Under the pieces are notes generated by a model, which saw nothing but the letters and a program-made list of their open reading frames with translations, searched no databases and was not told where the DNA came from. 64,000 nucleotides of DNA from Collinsella provencensis (GTDB lineage Bacteria; Actinomycetota; Coriobacteriia; Coriobacteriales; Coriobacteriaceae): assembly GCF_900199705.1 (NCBI RefSeq), contig NZ_LT904908.1:401402-465401 (forward strand), given 5' to 3'. Position numbers and translations under genes: made by a program. This document shows positions 33,061-42,587 of this stretch, piece after piece. Within the stretch, counting starts at the first letter, position 1. Each line of letters opens with the position of its first letter.

Positions 33061-34020
33061 CTAGGGACGCATGATTCCCGTCACCCACATGAGAAAAGCG
33101 AGCTCGCTGTCGCGAGACCCCTTCAACGCCAGCTCCGTTTCCGCTGCCGTAGATAGGGCGTCGAGCAATTCTTCCATGCGCCAGCGACGCGCCCACGTAA
33201 GATGATTTTTCACTTGCCAGCCCTGCACACCGAGCGTCGAGGCAAGTTGGCTCCCCTGTCCACGTGCATCCAGCGCCTTTGCGATGATGAGCTCACGGAT
33301 ACGCGTCACCAAAAGTGACCACAAGCGCACTTCACTTTTTTCAGGCTGCATTTTAAGCAGCTCGAGGGCCTTGTTCGCATCGCGCGCAGAAACAGCGTTC
33401 AAAAACTCCCACGGCTTGACCTGCACGGTGCGCGCAACGTGGCGTTCTACATCGGCAAGCGAGATTTCCGGACCCTCAATCATGGCTGCGAGCTTTTTCA
33501 GTTCGTTATCGAGCATGCGGGTATTCTCACCTGCACGGGCGACAAGCGCTTCCGCCGCGTTAATCGACATGCGCTTACCATGCGTTTGCGCCATCTTGAC
33601 TACCTGCGGAGGCATCTCCCATGCTTTTTTAAGCCCGCAATCTATCACAGCTTTCGACCCGAGCTTGGCAATCGCCTTATACAGACGCGTGTTCTTCGCA
33701 AGCGATGTCGCAATGACGAGACACACCGTCGTTGAAGACGGATTCGCAAAGTACTCGACCAGAGGCTCGCTCACCGTCTTGGGCAATTTGTCGCAGTTTT
33801 CCAGGATAACAAGACGGAAATCCGCGCCCATGGGAAACGTATTGAGCGAAGCGATGACATCATCGATCTGCGGGTCTTTTGCCATATCGCGCACATCGAT
33901 ATTAAAGTCCGCCATACCGGTCTTCTCAAGGCGGGCGCGCATGCGCTCGATTGAACGCACGCGCTTCAGTTCATCCGCCCCAACAACAAGATATCCCGGC
34001 AAAAGTTGCTGTTCAGCCAT
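33061..34020 (-). CDS. holA: DNA polymerase III subunit delta
   Basis: 319 aa from the ATG at 34020 (strong GGAGGTG; an upstream ATG at 34038 overlaps the SD). HolA/YqeN pattern: LPGYLVVGADELKRV start, AAA+-like fold without a functional Walker A, and the C-terminal collar domain (VSARDANKALELL). It opens the sliding clamp as part of the clamp loader. It follows comEC-comEA, an order common in Gram-positives. Confidence 0.93.
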   Translation of the reverse strand: MAEQQLLPGYLVVGADELKRVRSIERMRARLEKTGMADFNIDVRDMAKDPQIDDVIASLNTFPMGADFRLVILENCDKLPKTVSEPLVEYFANPSSTTVCLVIATSLAKNTRLYKAIAKLGSKAVIDCGLKKAWEMPPQVVKMAQTHGKRMSINAAEALVARAGENTRMLDNELKKLAAMIEGPEISLADVERHVARTVQVKPWEFLNAVSARDANKALELLKMQPEKSEVRLWSLLVTRIRELIIAKALDARGQGSQLASTLGVQGWQVKNHLTWARRWRMEELLDALSTAAETELALKGSRDSELAFLMWVTGIMRP

Positions 34021-34107
34021 AGCTTCACCTCCGCTCACTCATGTGCAGTATCTACACTCGGCTCATTCTACCCTCTCGCCATTCAACCGTCCTCCTTTCC
34101 CTCTTGG

Positions 34108-36459
34108 CTACTTCAAAATCTCTGAACGCTCCGTCGTGACGCGCGGGCCTGTTTCGCCTGGATAAATGACGATATCCCCAACATCTTTCGTGCATAAAAA
34201 CAAAGCGCCTGCATCTTTGGCGAGCTGGACACACGCCCTGTCCGGATGTCCGTATGAGTTGTCTTCGCCGGCACTTGCAACGGCGATTTCAGGTTCCAGC
34301 ACGTCCAGCAGCTCTCCGGTCAACGAAACCTTCGAGCCATGATGCCCCACTTTAAGCACATCAATATCGCCGACCTCATCCGCAAATACTGCCAGCTCTT
34401 CGCACTCGGCATCTCCCGTCAAAAGCATGTCGAGCGTCTTGCCTGCTCGTTCATATGAAACACCGAGACAAACTGAATCGCAGTTCTCCTCGCCATCAAC
34501 GGGAACATCTGGCCACACCATGGTGCATGCAAAAGCGCCCACATGTACGCAGTCGCCCTCAGCAAGTTCAGCTTTCTCTATCGTCCGCTCTTCCAGCTCC
34601 TCGGGCATAGCGGCAAGCGCCCCTTCTGCCACGATGATGCGATCAACGGGAATCGAATCGAGTATGTCAGGCAAACCTCCCCAGTGATCGCGATCCCAAT
34701 GCGTCACGACCACTGCGTCCAAATGCATCACATAATTGCGTGTAAGCGCAATAGCAGCCTGTTCATCGACACCTGCATCTACAAGCATGGTATGAGGCCC
34801 GTCTCGCAACAAAATGGCATCCGCTTGCCCAACATCCAAAACAACGACTGAAGGCGGTGCGAATAGCAACCAACGCACCGTGTTCCCAAGCAACAACGCC
34901 CCAACAAGTGAAAACGCAATCGCCATCGTGGCGCGACTCACATCTTTCCATGCGATATACGCCAGTACGGCAAAACCATACGCGACAATCGGTAACCACC
35001 AACTTGCTTCAATCTTCACCGACGCATATGGAATCCGTGAAAACATGTTTGCGAGAAAGATCGAAACACGTGCCAGAGTGTCGGGGATCACCAGCATGCA
35101 GGCGCCAAACGGCAGCAACGCCGCGGGGGTGACCAGTAGCCCCACAACCAGCAAGGCACTCATGACCGGACCAACCACCACGTTTGCCAAGGGGGCCACA
35201 ACCGACATCTCCCCAAAGACCGGAACGGTCAATGGGAGCGTCGCCCATTGCGCAACCAGCGTGAGCGAGAGCGGTTCGGACATCACGCTCGGAATACCCA
35301 GTTGTTCCAAAAGATGTGCAACATATTTGCCAAATACCAGCAGGAATAAAACGCTCAGCGCAGACAGTTGAAAGCCCAGATCGTAGACCGTGCCTGGATT
35401 GCAAACCATCAAGACGCATATCGCCCACGACAATCCTGACAACGGGTGAGCACGGCGTTTGAAAAGGGTCGTGGCCATACTCGCTGCGACCATCACCACC
35501 GAACGTATCGCAGAGGGGGCGCAACCGGTAAACAACACATACCACACCATCACGCCAAGCACCACAAAGCGCGTTAAGCCACTTCCCCACCGTGTCTTGC
35601 GCAAAGCCGCCTCGAGCAGCATCGAAATGAACGCCAGATGGCTTCCGGATACGGCAACGAGGTGAGAAAGACCGCAGCGCGCAAATGCCTCGTTCGCCTC
35701 AGTTTTGTTCAGCTCTGTCGTCCGTCCGCAAATCGTTCCTGCAAGTAACGCTCGCGCATCAGTCTGTCTGGGATCTATCGCGGTGAGGAGTAAGGAGCGT
35801 AGTCCGTCCACGCCGTGCAAAAAACTGCCGCCATCAGCGTTGATCACCCGCACTACCTGTAGATGGGCCACCTCTCCCTTCATGAATCGGCTTCGCGCCC
35901 ATTCATCGTCGCCAAGCGGCTTCAGCCTGCCAACCACTCTGAGCTTAGAACCCGCCTCAAACGCTTCATCCGCCGTAAAACGAACCGATGCTCGATACCG
36001 TCCCGACACTCCGTCCAGCACGTCGGCAGTCGACGAAATCCCAAATTCTCCGATGCTTGGGTCACCTTTCACCACAAGCGTGCACGAGCCAATCGAGACG
36101 CCCCCAAGCGAGCGAGCGTGTCCCTGCCATCTCAACAACCAAACAGACGCCGTCACACAACCCACGAGCATACCTACGCCCACGCAGCAGAGAACCTTAT
36201 AGGCCTCCTTCCAGCGAACTTGATTGCATAATCGCTCTGCAGCTCCCATTCGTTTTCTACACATCACTCCAAGGGCGAGGACAAGAAATCCCAGCACAAC
36301 AAGCGCGCCGATCTGACCGACAGGAAGAATGCACGACATGGCGCGCCAACGCCACCCCTCATTCAGCACAAGTGCGGCAGACCCGCATAATCCCAGGGCA
36401 CCGAAGGCAGTCGGAGGCACATAGGGCCGCGGAGGTAATTCCAATTTCCCCGTACGCAT
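34108..36459 (-). CDS. comEC: ComEC/Rec2 DNA uptake channel
   Basis: 783 aa: N-terminal helices and OB-like domain (about 1-210), competence membrane domain (about 225-500; GLSHLVAVSGSHLAFI is the signature), and a C-terminal metallo-beta-lactamase domain with VVTHWDRDHWGG and GHHGSK. It carries single-stranded DNA across the membrane in natural transformation. It starts 6 nt after the comEA stop, so the two form one operon. Confidence 0.93.
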   Translation of the reverse strand: MRTGKLELPPRPYVPPTAFGALGLCGSAALVLNEGWRWRAMSCILPVGQIGALVVLGFLVLALGVMCRKRMGAAERLCNQVRWKEAYKVLCCVGVGMLVGCVTASVWLLRWQGHARSLGGVSIGSCTLVVKGDPSIGEFGISSTADVLDGVSGRYRASVRFTADEAFEAGSKLRVVGRLKPLGDDEWARSRFMKGEVAHLQVVRVINADGGSFLHGVDGLRSLLLTAIDPRQTDARALLAGTICGRTTELNKTEANEAFARCGLSHLVAVSGSHLAFISMLLEAALRKTRWGSGLTRFVVLGVMVWYVLFTGCAPSAIRSVVMVAASMATTLFKRRAHPLSGLSWAICVLMVCNPGTVYDLGFQLSALSVLFLLVFGKYVAHLLEQLGIPSVMSEPLSLTLVAQWATLPLTVPVFGEMSVVAPLANVVVGPVMSALLVVGLLVTPAALLPFGACMLVIPDTLARVSIFLANMFSRIPYASVKIEASWWLPIVAYGFAVLAYIAWKDVSRATMAIAFSLVGALLLGNTVRWLLFAPPSVVVLDVGQADAILLRDGPHTMLVDAGVDEQAAIALTRNYVMHLDAVVVTHWDRDHWGGLPDILDSIPVDRIIVAEGALAAMPEELEERTIEKAELAEGDCVHVGAFACTMVWPDVPVDGEENCDSVCLGVSYERAGKTLDMLLTGDAECEELAVFADEVGDIDVLKVGHHGSKVSLTGELLDVLEPEIAVASAGEDNSYGHPDRACVQLAKDAGALFLCTKDVGDIVIYPGETGPRVTTERSEILK

Positions 36460-36465
36460 GCGCCA

Positions 36466-37191
36466 TCACACGCAAATCGATGCTTTGAGCTTCTCAAACT
36501 TCTTTTCACCGATGCCGCTCACCCGCATCAAGTCCTCAGGGGATGCAAATGGACCATTCGCTTCGCGATCATCGACAATGGATTGCGCGGTCGAAGGCCC
36601 GATTCCCGGCAGCGTATCGAGCTCCTCCACATTCGCTAGGTTAATATTCACCAGCGATGAACCGGATGTTACGCTTGATGCTCCTCCAGATGCACTACCC
36701 GATGCCCGTGTCGATATGTCCTCACCTTCGTGAGGAACGTACACTTGTTGTCCATCCACAAGCTTTGCCGCACGGTTCACGCTCGACACGTCCGCATCGC
36801 TTGAAAGACCACCGGCAGCATCTATCGCATCTTGAACGCGATCCCCCTCACGCAATTGAACAACCGAAGGACTTTCAACCGCCCCCGCAACATCTACAAC
36901 AATGACATCACCCTGCGGGGACGAGACTTCTTCATCATTCTTATCGTCAGATTCCCCTGCCTCACGCTGTCCCTTAGATGTAGCTTCGGCATCATCTGCC
37001 GTATCGTCACTTCGCAGGTTCACGCGCTCAATCTCAATACCGCCTGCATCCACTGCCTGCAACACGCCAAACAGAGCCGAACCAGCAAGTAACCCCACAA
37101 CTAGTGTCAACGCCACCAAAAGCATAGGACGTTGCCGTAACGTTGTGATCAGCCGACGCTTTTTCTCTTCCCCTCGTTCCAGCTGTGCCAT
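36466..37191 (-). CDS. comEA: ComEA DNA-binding competence protein
   Basis: 241 aa: membrane anchor (PMLLVALTLVVGLLAGSALF, about 22-42), an SLBB domain (VVDVAGAVESPSVVQL... around 100-160), and a C-terminal helix-hairpin-helix pair (LPGIGPSTAQSI and VSGIGEKKFEKL). It binds incoming double-stranded DNA at the cell surface. GGAGGTGG precedes the ATG. With comEC and the prepilin peptidase it suggests a capacity for transformation, though the pilus genes are not here. Confidence 0.93.
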   Translation of the reverse strand: MAQLERGEEKKRRLITTLRQRPMLLVALTLVVGLLAGSALFGVLQAVDAGGIEIERVNLRSDDTADDAEATSKGQREAGESDDKNDEEVSSPQGDVIVVDVAGAVESPSVVQLREGDRVQDAIDAAGGLSSDADVSSVNRAAKLVDGQQVYVPHEGEDISTRASGSASGGASSVTSGSSLVNINLANVEELDTLPGIGPSTAQSIVDDREANGPFASPEDLMRVSGIGEKKFEKLKASICV

Positions 37192-37317
37192 CCAACCACC
37201 TCCATCTCTATAGTGCCAAGATGGAATGTGCCGGCGGCAAACAAAAACAGAAAGTGGAATGCGACCTTACGAGTTAACCCCTCGTCATCTAAAATCGCAG
37301 GTAAATGTAGGTAAATT

Positions 37318-37371
37318 AAATAAAAACCCCTTGGCCCATGCAAATCACGAGGAAGGCATGCACCAAGGGGC
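37318..37371 (-). terminator. terminator after thiI
   Basis: CCCCTTGG pairs with CCAAGGGG, with an inner GCATGCC/GCATGGGC-type helix, followed on the minus strand by TTTTTATTT, 31 nt past thiI. Confidence 0.82.
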
Positions 37372-37401
37372 AATTATCAACGTACAGCTGGAGTATTCGG
37401 A

Positions 37402-38688
37402 TTACTTCTCGAGCAATTCCTCATCGTCAAACGTCTTGTCACTATGATTACGAACACGAGTCTCACGTGGCGCAAGCACTTCGTGACGCGCCTTCATCGC
37501 ACGAGGACGATGGTACACCGGGGCATCGAAATCGACGTATTCGACCGAATCGACCAAATGCTCGATCATCGCCTCATGGTCGAACATCTCCCACGCCTCA
37601 TGCACTGCATCGAGCTTGGCATGCGTTTCGGGACGACGCGGCATAAACAGCGTGCAGCAGTCGGGAGCAGTCTGACACGAGATGTCATACGTGCCGATCT
37701 GCTGAGCACGCGCGATAATCTCCTGCTTATCCGAACCGATAAGCGGACGGAAGACGGGAATATCCACGACCTCATTGACTGCCATGATGTTCTCAAGCGT
37801 CTGCGATGCCACCTGGCCAAGCGATTCGCCGGTCACGAGTGCCTTGGCGCCTTCGAGCTTTGCAATACGCTCCGCAACGGAGTACATCACGCGTCGATAC
37901 ATGATCACCCGCAGGTCAGAGGGGGTTTTGAGCGAAATCTCACGCTGACAGTCACCGAACGGCACCACGTACATGCGGCCAATCTGCACCGCGGGAGCCA
38001 GCTCGCGAATAATATCCTGGCAGAGATACTCGCTCGTATCCGCCGTCTGCGGGCGCCCGGAAAAATGCACGGGAACCGTCACCGCACCGCGGCGAGCCAA
38101 CAGCCACGTTGCAACCGGAGAATCGATACCCGAGCTCAACAGCGTCACAACCTTGTCGGCAGACCCCTGCGGCAAGCCTCCCACACCGCGGATGCTCTTG
38201 GCGTACACGTAGACGCTTCCCTGCACCACGAGCACGTGCACCGTGGCATCGGGATCCTTCATCTTGACTTTTTTATCGGGGAACGCCAAACAGAGCGCCT
38301 CGCCCACCTGCTGGTTCAAATCCATGCTGGTAAGCTCGTAATCTGTATTGGAGCGGCGCGAGGCAGCTTTAAACGTTTCAAACGACCCAAACTCACGCAG
38401 AGCCTCGATGGCCGCCTTGCAGTACTCAGCCGGTTCACGATTGGTGTGAAATGCCAGAGAGCATCGGGCGACACCCGGAACCTTGGCAATCAGCGGCATA
38501 GCGGCTTCGGCCTCGCCACGCTCGGAAAACGTCACCAAAATATGACCGGAAATGCGCGTGATGGTCGCAACGGAAAAGGCGGCCAAAGCCGCCTTGATTG
38601 AATCCATGAGCACGTGCTCGAACCGGGAGCGGTTCTTGCCCTTGAGCCCTATCTCATGATAATGAACCAGGCAAACACGACTGGCCAC
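37402..38688 (-). CDS. thiI: tRNA 4-thiouridine sulfurtransferase ThiI
   Basis: 428 aa starting at GTG directly after the rpoZ stop. Ferredoxin-like and THUMP domains (about 1-165), then a PP-loop ATPase with the SGIDSPVATWLLARRG motif. Cysteines in CQTAPDCC are near the C-terminus. There is no rhodanese domain, as in the Bacillus type, so sulfur is taken from a partner desulfurase. It makes s4U8 in tRNA and may serve thiazole synthesis. Confidence 0.94.
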   Translation of the reverse strand: MASRVCLVHYHEIGLKGKNRSRFEHVLMDSIKAALAAFSVATITRISGHILVTFSERGEAEAAMPLIAKVPGVARCSLAFHTNREPAEYCKAAIEALREFGSFETFKAASRRSNTDYELTSMDLNQQVGEALCLAFPDKKVKMKDPDATVHVLVVQGSVYVYAKSIRGVGGLPQGSADKVVTLLSSGIDSPVATWLLARRGAVTVPVHFSGRPQTADTSEYLCQDIIRELAPAVQIGRMYVVPFGDCQREISLKTPSDLRVIMYRRVMYSVAERIAKLEGAKALVTGESLGQVASQTLENIMAVNEVVDIPVFRPLIGSDKQEIIARAQQIGTYDISCQTAPDCCTLFMPRRPETHAKLDAVHEAWEMFDHEAMIEHLVDSVEYVDFDAPVYHRPRAMKARHEVLAPRETRVRNHSDKTFDDEELLEK

Positions 38689-38973
38689 TTATTCCTCCGT
38701 GGGATCGATGTGGCTCAGAGCGTTCGCATAACGCTCGTGATCGTAGGAAATCGTGCCATCCACAATCTCCTCCATCGCCATGGAAATGGTGTCCTTGCCG
38801 GAGAGCATCACGGTGATGTCATCGGTATCCTGGACGGTCAACACACGATTGTGCTGGCCACGCAGCATATTGTTGATATCGCAGGCGCGCTGGGAGGCAA
38901 GCGAAGCGAGAAGGAAGCGATTGTGATCGGTCTTCTCGAGCAAATCGTCGATAGCAGGCTTCACAACAGACAT
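38689..38973 (-). CDS. rpoZ: RNA polymerase omega subunit
   Basis: 94 aa from the ATG at 38973, overlapping the gmk stop (TAATG) with AAAGG upstream. RpoZ/Rpb6 pattern around NRFLLASLASQRACDINNML. The C-terminal part is acidic. It stabilises beta-prime during RNA polymerase assembly. The gmk-rpoZ order is highly conserved. Confidence 0.93.
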   Translation of the reverse strand: MSVVKPAIDDLLEKTDHNRFLLASLASQRACDINNMLRGQHNRVLTVQDTDDITVMLSGKDTISMAMEEIVDGTISYDHERYANALSHIDPTEE

Positions 38974-39548
38974 TAGCAAGCATTCCTTTCATGAGCGTTT
39001 AAGACGACGAGGAGCTCGTCGGTAGCACGGTCGAGATCGTCGTTGACCACGATGTCGTCGTAACGGTCGCGCAGCTGCATCTCGCTCTCAGCAGTATGCA
39101 GACGCAGCGCCAATGACTCTGGAGTCTCAGAGCCACGGCCGATGAGGCGCTCTCTCAAAACTTCGAGCGAGGGTGGCTCGATAAAAATGAGAACAGCCTC
39201 CGGGAAGCGCTCCTTAACGGCAAGCGCACCCTGAACGTCAATCTCAAGAATGAGGGATTGGCCCGTGGCCAGATTGCGATCGACCTCGCTGGCAAGCGTG
39301 CCGTAGCGGTGATCATGCACCTGCGCCCATTCAACGAAATCCCCCGCCTCGATGCGGGCGGAGAACTCATCGTCGGTCAAAAAATAATAGTTCACGCCGT
39401 CGATCTCGCCGGCGCGCGGCTCTCGCGTGGTAGCGGAAACCGTCAGACCCAGGTCGGTACGCACCGCGCGCACGCGCGCGACCAGCGTACCCTTCCCTGC
39501 GCCTGACGGCCCGGAAATCACAAAGAGCTTTGGCTCGGTGAGGCTCAC
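38973..39548 (-). CDS. gmk: guanylate kinase
   Basis: 191 aa starting at a GTG right after the mIHF stop. P-loop GPSGAGKGTL (about 14-23), GMP-binding TTREPRAGEIDGVNYYF, and lid region. It converts GMP to GDP. No SD is evident, so translation is probably coupled to mIHF. Confidence 0.96.
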   Translation of the reverse strand: MSLTEPKLFVISGPSGAGKGTLVARVRAVRTDLGLTVSATTREPRAGEIDGVNYYFLTDDEFSARIEAGDFVEWAQVHDHRYGTLASEVDRNLATGQSLILEIDVQGALAVKERFPEAVLIFIEPPSLEVLRERLIGRGSETPESLALRLHTAESEMQLRDRYDDIVVNDDLDRATDELLVVLNAHERNAC

Positions 39549-39857
39549 TTACTTGGTAAGCTGCTCGAGGAGCTGCTCGCGCTGACGGACACCGAGGCCC
39601 TGAACGCGACGGGTGGCGGAGATACCCAGCTCGTCCATAATCTTTGCGGCCTTGGCCTTGCCATAGCCGGGGAGAGACTCGATGAGCGTGGAGACCTTCA
39701 TGCGGGAAGCAATCGGATCGTCGGAGTTGAGAACAGACTCGAGGGAAACGGAACCCTTCTTGATCTGCTCGCGGAGCTCGGCACGAGCGTGACGGGCGGC
39801 AGCGGCCTTCTCAAGTGCAGCCTTGCGCTGCTCATCGGTGAGCTGAGGAAGCGCCAT
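39549..39857 (-). CDS. mihF: actinobacterial integration host factor (mIHF)
   Basis: 102 aa from the ATG at 39857 (GGAGG upstream). The pattern LPQLTDEQRKAALEKAAAARHARAE and the later GYGKAKAAKIMDELGIS match mIHF, a nucleoid protein specific to Actinobacteria. It bends DNA non-specifically and is unrelated in sequence to the enterobacterial IHF pair. Its position before gmk-rpoZ is the actinobacterial norm and supports the phylum call. Confidence 0.93.
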   Translation of the reverse strand: MALPQLTDEQRKAALEKAAAARHARAELREQIKKGSVSLESVLNSDDPIASRMKVSTLIESLPGYGKAKAAKIMDELGISATRRVQGLGVRQREQLLEQLTK

Positions 39858-39945
39858 TTGAACCTCCAAATAATAGGCTTCTTCTTACATGTCATTGGTT
39901 CTCTACGTGTTGTTACGTGCAGATTCGAACCTTCAACGGCATCAT

Positions 39946-39974
39946 AGCGTAGTCTAACGTGGGGCAAAGTGCAA
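39946..39974 (-). promoter_or_regulatory. mIHF promoter
   Basis: TTGCAC (39969-39974), 17-nt spacer, TACGCT (39946-39951) on the minus strand, about 90 nt before the mIHF start. Confidence 0.5.
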
Positions 39975-39995
39975 GCATGTCGGGCAAAACCTGCA

Positions 39996-40048
39996 CTAAA
40001 ACCCCCGTATTCGCGCATTTTTTGCAATATACGCGCAGCTACAGGGGT
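39996..40048 (-). terminator. pyr operon terminator
   Basis: ACCCCTGTA pairs with TACGGGGGT (one G.U pair), with an inner CGCG/CGCG helix, followed on the minus strand by TTTAG. It lies 11 nt after the pyrF stop. Confidence 0.75.
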
Positions 40049-40058
40049 CGCTTCATCG

Positions 40059-40784
40059 TTACTCCACGCCCGCTACAAGCTCAGAGACAATCGCCTCGTA
40101 CGCAACGACGGGATCATCGGCACCGGTGATGGGACGCCCCACCACGATGTGGCTTGCTCCGCGCTCGATGGCCTGGGCGGGCGTCGCCACGCGTGACTGA
40201 TCGCCAAGTGCGGCGCCTGCGGGGCGCACGCCCGGGGTGACAATCCATGCATCCGGACCCAACAGCGTGCGCATGGACTCGGCCTCCATAGGAGAGCACA
40301 CGATGCCGTCGATACCGTTATCCTGCGCCAAGCGTGCCAAACGAGCCGCCTCATCGGCCACCGCGTCAGTCACGCCGATTTCGGCCAAGGCATCCTGATT
40401 CATGCTCGTAAGCACCGTGATGGCAACGAGGTTGGGGCGATCGCCACGCACCTCGGCTGCCTGTTCGGCGCCCTCGCGACATGCCGCAAGCATCGCACCG
40501 GAGCCCAAGCCATGGACGGACATCAAGTCAGCCCCGGCAAGCGCCGCGGAACGCGCAGCTCCACGCACCTGATGCGGAATGTCATGGAACTTCAAATCGA
40601 GGAAGACCTTGAATCCGCGCTCCTTAAACGCCTGCACGATCTGCGGACCTTCAGCATAAAAGAGGGTCATACCCACCTTGAGCCACTGCGCATGGCCCTC
40701 AAGGGCATCGGCGAGCTCCATGGCGCGGTCGCGGTCGCAGTCAATCGCGACGATAATGCGATCGCGTGCATCGGACTCTAGCAT
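40059..40784 (-). CDS. pyrF: orotidine 5'-phosphate decarboxylase
   Basis: 241 aa TIM barrel. The catalytic DxKxxD is in FLDLKFHDIPHQ; PGVRPAG binds phosphate. It converts OMP to UMP, the last step of the pathway. It overlaps pyrD by 7 nt and is the last gene of the pyr operon. Confidence 0.96.
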   Translation of the reverse strand: MLESDARDRIIVAIDCDRDRAMELADALEGHAQWLKVGMTLFYAEGPQIVQAFKERGFKVFLDLKFHDIPHQVRGAARSAALAGADLMSVHGLGSGAMLAACREGAEQAAEVRGDRPNLVAITVLTSMNQDALAEIGVTDAVADEAARLARLAQDNGIDGIVCSPMEAESMRTLLGPDAWIVTPGVRPAGAALGDQSRVATPAQAIERGASHIVVGRPITGADDPVVAYEAIVSELVAGVE

Positions 40785-41701
40785 TCGAATGCTCCAATCA
40801 GCTCGTTGATGTCAGAAACTCCCTGGCTTTCCGCCCACGCCTCAAGCTCGTGCAGGATGCGGACGGATGCATCGGGCTCGATGAAGCTCGCCATGCCAAC
40901 CGACACGCAGCACGCACCCGCGAGGATGAATTCGGCCGCATCCTCGCCGGTCATAACGCCACCGACGCCGCAGATGGGGATATTGACGGCCTTTGCGGCC
41001 TCCCACACCATGCGCACGGCAATCGGATGGCAAGCCGGACCGGAAATGCCACCCGTGGGCTTTGAGAGCTTGGAACGGCGCGTATGCACATCGATGGACA
41101 TGCCGGAAATCGAATTGATGATCGTTAGACCATCAGCGCCTTCCGCCTCGAGGGCACGGGCGATCTCGGGCACGCGAACCGGGGCCATTTTCACAAACAG
41201 CGGCTTGTCCGTCACCTTGCGGCAAGCGCGCATGACGCCCGCAGCCCCTTCGGGCGTGGAGCCGCAAGCGGCACCGCCCGCGGCGATGTTGGGGCAGCTC
41301 ACGTTGATCTCAAAGCCAGCAGCCCAGGGACACAGCTCCACGAACATCTCGAGCGCACGGACATACTCCTCGGTAGAGTGACCGGCGACCTGGCAAATGA
41401 CCTGCGTCCCCTTATCGGTGAGGTCGGAGAGCCACGGACCGTAATCGCGAGCAAACGCCTCGACGCCCGGATTCTGCAAGCCTACGGAGTTCATCATGCC
41501 GCCGCGAACCTCGGTCATGCGAGGGGCGGGATTACCGGGCCATGGTTCGGCTGCGCATCCCTTGGTCGTAATGGCGCCGAGCTGACTCACATCCATGAGC
41601 TCGCTGAACTGCCAACCCTGACCAAACGTTCCCGAAGCGGTGTTGATGGGGTTCTTCATCTGCACGCCGCCGAAGTTGACGGCCATATTCACCTTGCTCA
41701 C
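40778..41701 (-). CDS. pyrD: dihydroorotate dehydrogenase B, catalytic subunit
   Basis: 307 aa from the GTG at 41701, which overlaps the pyrK stop (GTGA) and has AAGGTG upstream; an ATG at 41686 is the alternative. FMN TIM barrel of class 1B. The catalytic Cys is in INVSCPNIAAGG; GVGGVMTGEDAAEFILAGA is the FMN-phosphate site. It works with PyrK to use NAD+ as acceptor. Confidence 0.95.
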   Translation of the reverse strand: MSKVNMAVNFGGVQMKNPINTASGTFGQGWQFSELMDVSQLGAITTKGCAAEPWPGNPAPRMTEVRGGMMNSVGLQNPGVEAFARDYGPWLSDLTDKGTQVICQVAGHSTEEYVRALEMFVELCPWAAGFEINVSCPNIAAGGAACGSTPEGAAGVMRACRKVTDKPLFVKMAPVRVPEIARALEAEGADGLTIINSISGMSIDVHTRRSKLSKPTGGISGPACHPIAVRMVWEAAKAVNIPICGVGGVMTGEDAAEFILAGACCVSVGMASFIEPDASVRILHELEAWAESQGVSDINELIGAFEC

Positions 41702-42492
41702 CAAACCACCACCTTGGTCGCATCGAACACCGGTCCGCACATGCAGGCGCCCTGCATGCCGTCCGTGGTCTCCACATTGCAGGTGCTGCAGGCACCGAAA
41801 CCGCAGCTCATCATGCGCTCAAGCGAAGCCTCGCACGCCACGCCCGCCGCAGCCGCCGCATCGGCGACCTCGTGCATCATGACGCCCGGACCGCAGGTGG
41901 CAACGTAGTCGTACGCGCCCGTGGCAAGGAGCCGCGAAGCCGAATCGGTGCAAAAACCGTGCTCCCCCGCCGTACCATCGTCGGTGGCGACGCACACGTT
42001 CTCGCAGCCCAGGGCCTTAAAGTCCTCAACGCCCACGAGTTTGTCGGCTGTCGCCGCGCCAATGCAGGCATCGACGGCGATACCACGCTCCATCAGGTCA
42101 CGCGCAAGGCACAGCACGGGCGGAACGCCGATGCCGCCGCCTACCACAAGAGCGCGCTTGGTACCCTCGGGTGCGGTCCAACCGTGACCACCGGGGCCCA
42201 GCAGATCGCTGGTAGCTCCAGGCGTCCAAGCGGACATGCGACGCGTGGCGTTGCCCACCACGGCATACCAGATCTCGACCGTTCCGTGCTCCGGATCTGC
42301 CGACACGTAGCTCAGCGGAATGCGCAAGAGCTCGAAAGCGTCACCCGGTACGCGGATATTCACGAACTGACCGGGTTTGAGCGCACGTGCGAGCCTAGGG
42401 GCCGAAATAACAAGCGAGAAGATGCCGTCGGCAATCTTCTCGTTTGAAATGACCTCGAAGTCATGCATGCGCGCGGGTGAAGGATTTGGCAT
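41698..42492 (-). CDS. pyrK: dihydroorotate dehydrogenase B, electron transfer subunit
   Basis: 264 aa from the ATG at 42492 (GGGAGAGGGG upstream). FAD-binding barrel (RIPLSYVS), NAD-binding domain (ALVVGGGIGVPPVL) and a C-terminal [2Fe-2S] site with CGFGACSTCN and CMCG. It passes electrons from PyrD to NAD+. It is translationally coupled to pyrD. Confidence 0.94.
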   Translation of the reverse strand: MPNPSPARMHDFEVISNEKIADGIFSLVISAPRLARALKPGQFVNIRVPGDAFELLRIPLSYVSADPEHGTVEIWYAVVGNATRRMSAWTPGATSDLLGPGGHGWTAPEGTKRALVVGGGIGVPPVLCLARDLMERGIAVDACIGAATADKLVGVEDFKALGCENVCVATDDGTAGEHGFCTDSASRLLATGAYDYVATCGPGVMMHEVADAAAAAGVACEASLERMMSCGFGACSTCNVETTDGMQGACMCGPVFDATKVVVW

Positions 42493-42532
42493 GTGTATCC
42501 CCTCTCCCTTGCAAAATGTTGACAGAGACAAT

Positions 42533-42575
42533 GGGCGCGCAGCACGGGCCAATCTTGTCGCCGCACCGCGCGCCC
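42533..42575 (-). other. intercistronic hairpin between pyrC and pyrK
   Basis: A 15-bp stem with three G.U pairs on the minus strand (GGGCGCGC at one base, GCGCGCCC at the other; loop 13 nt) fills the 95-nt gap. There is no U-tract, so it is more likely an RNA-processing or stability element than a terminator. Confidence 0.5.
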
Positions 42576-42587
42576 CTTGAGGCTATG

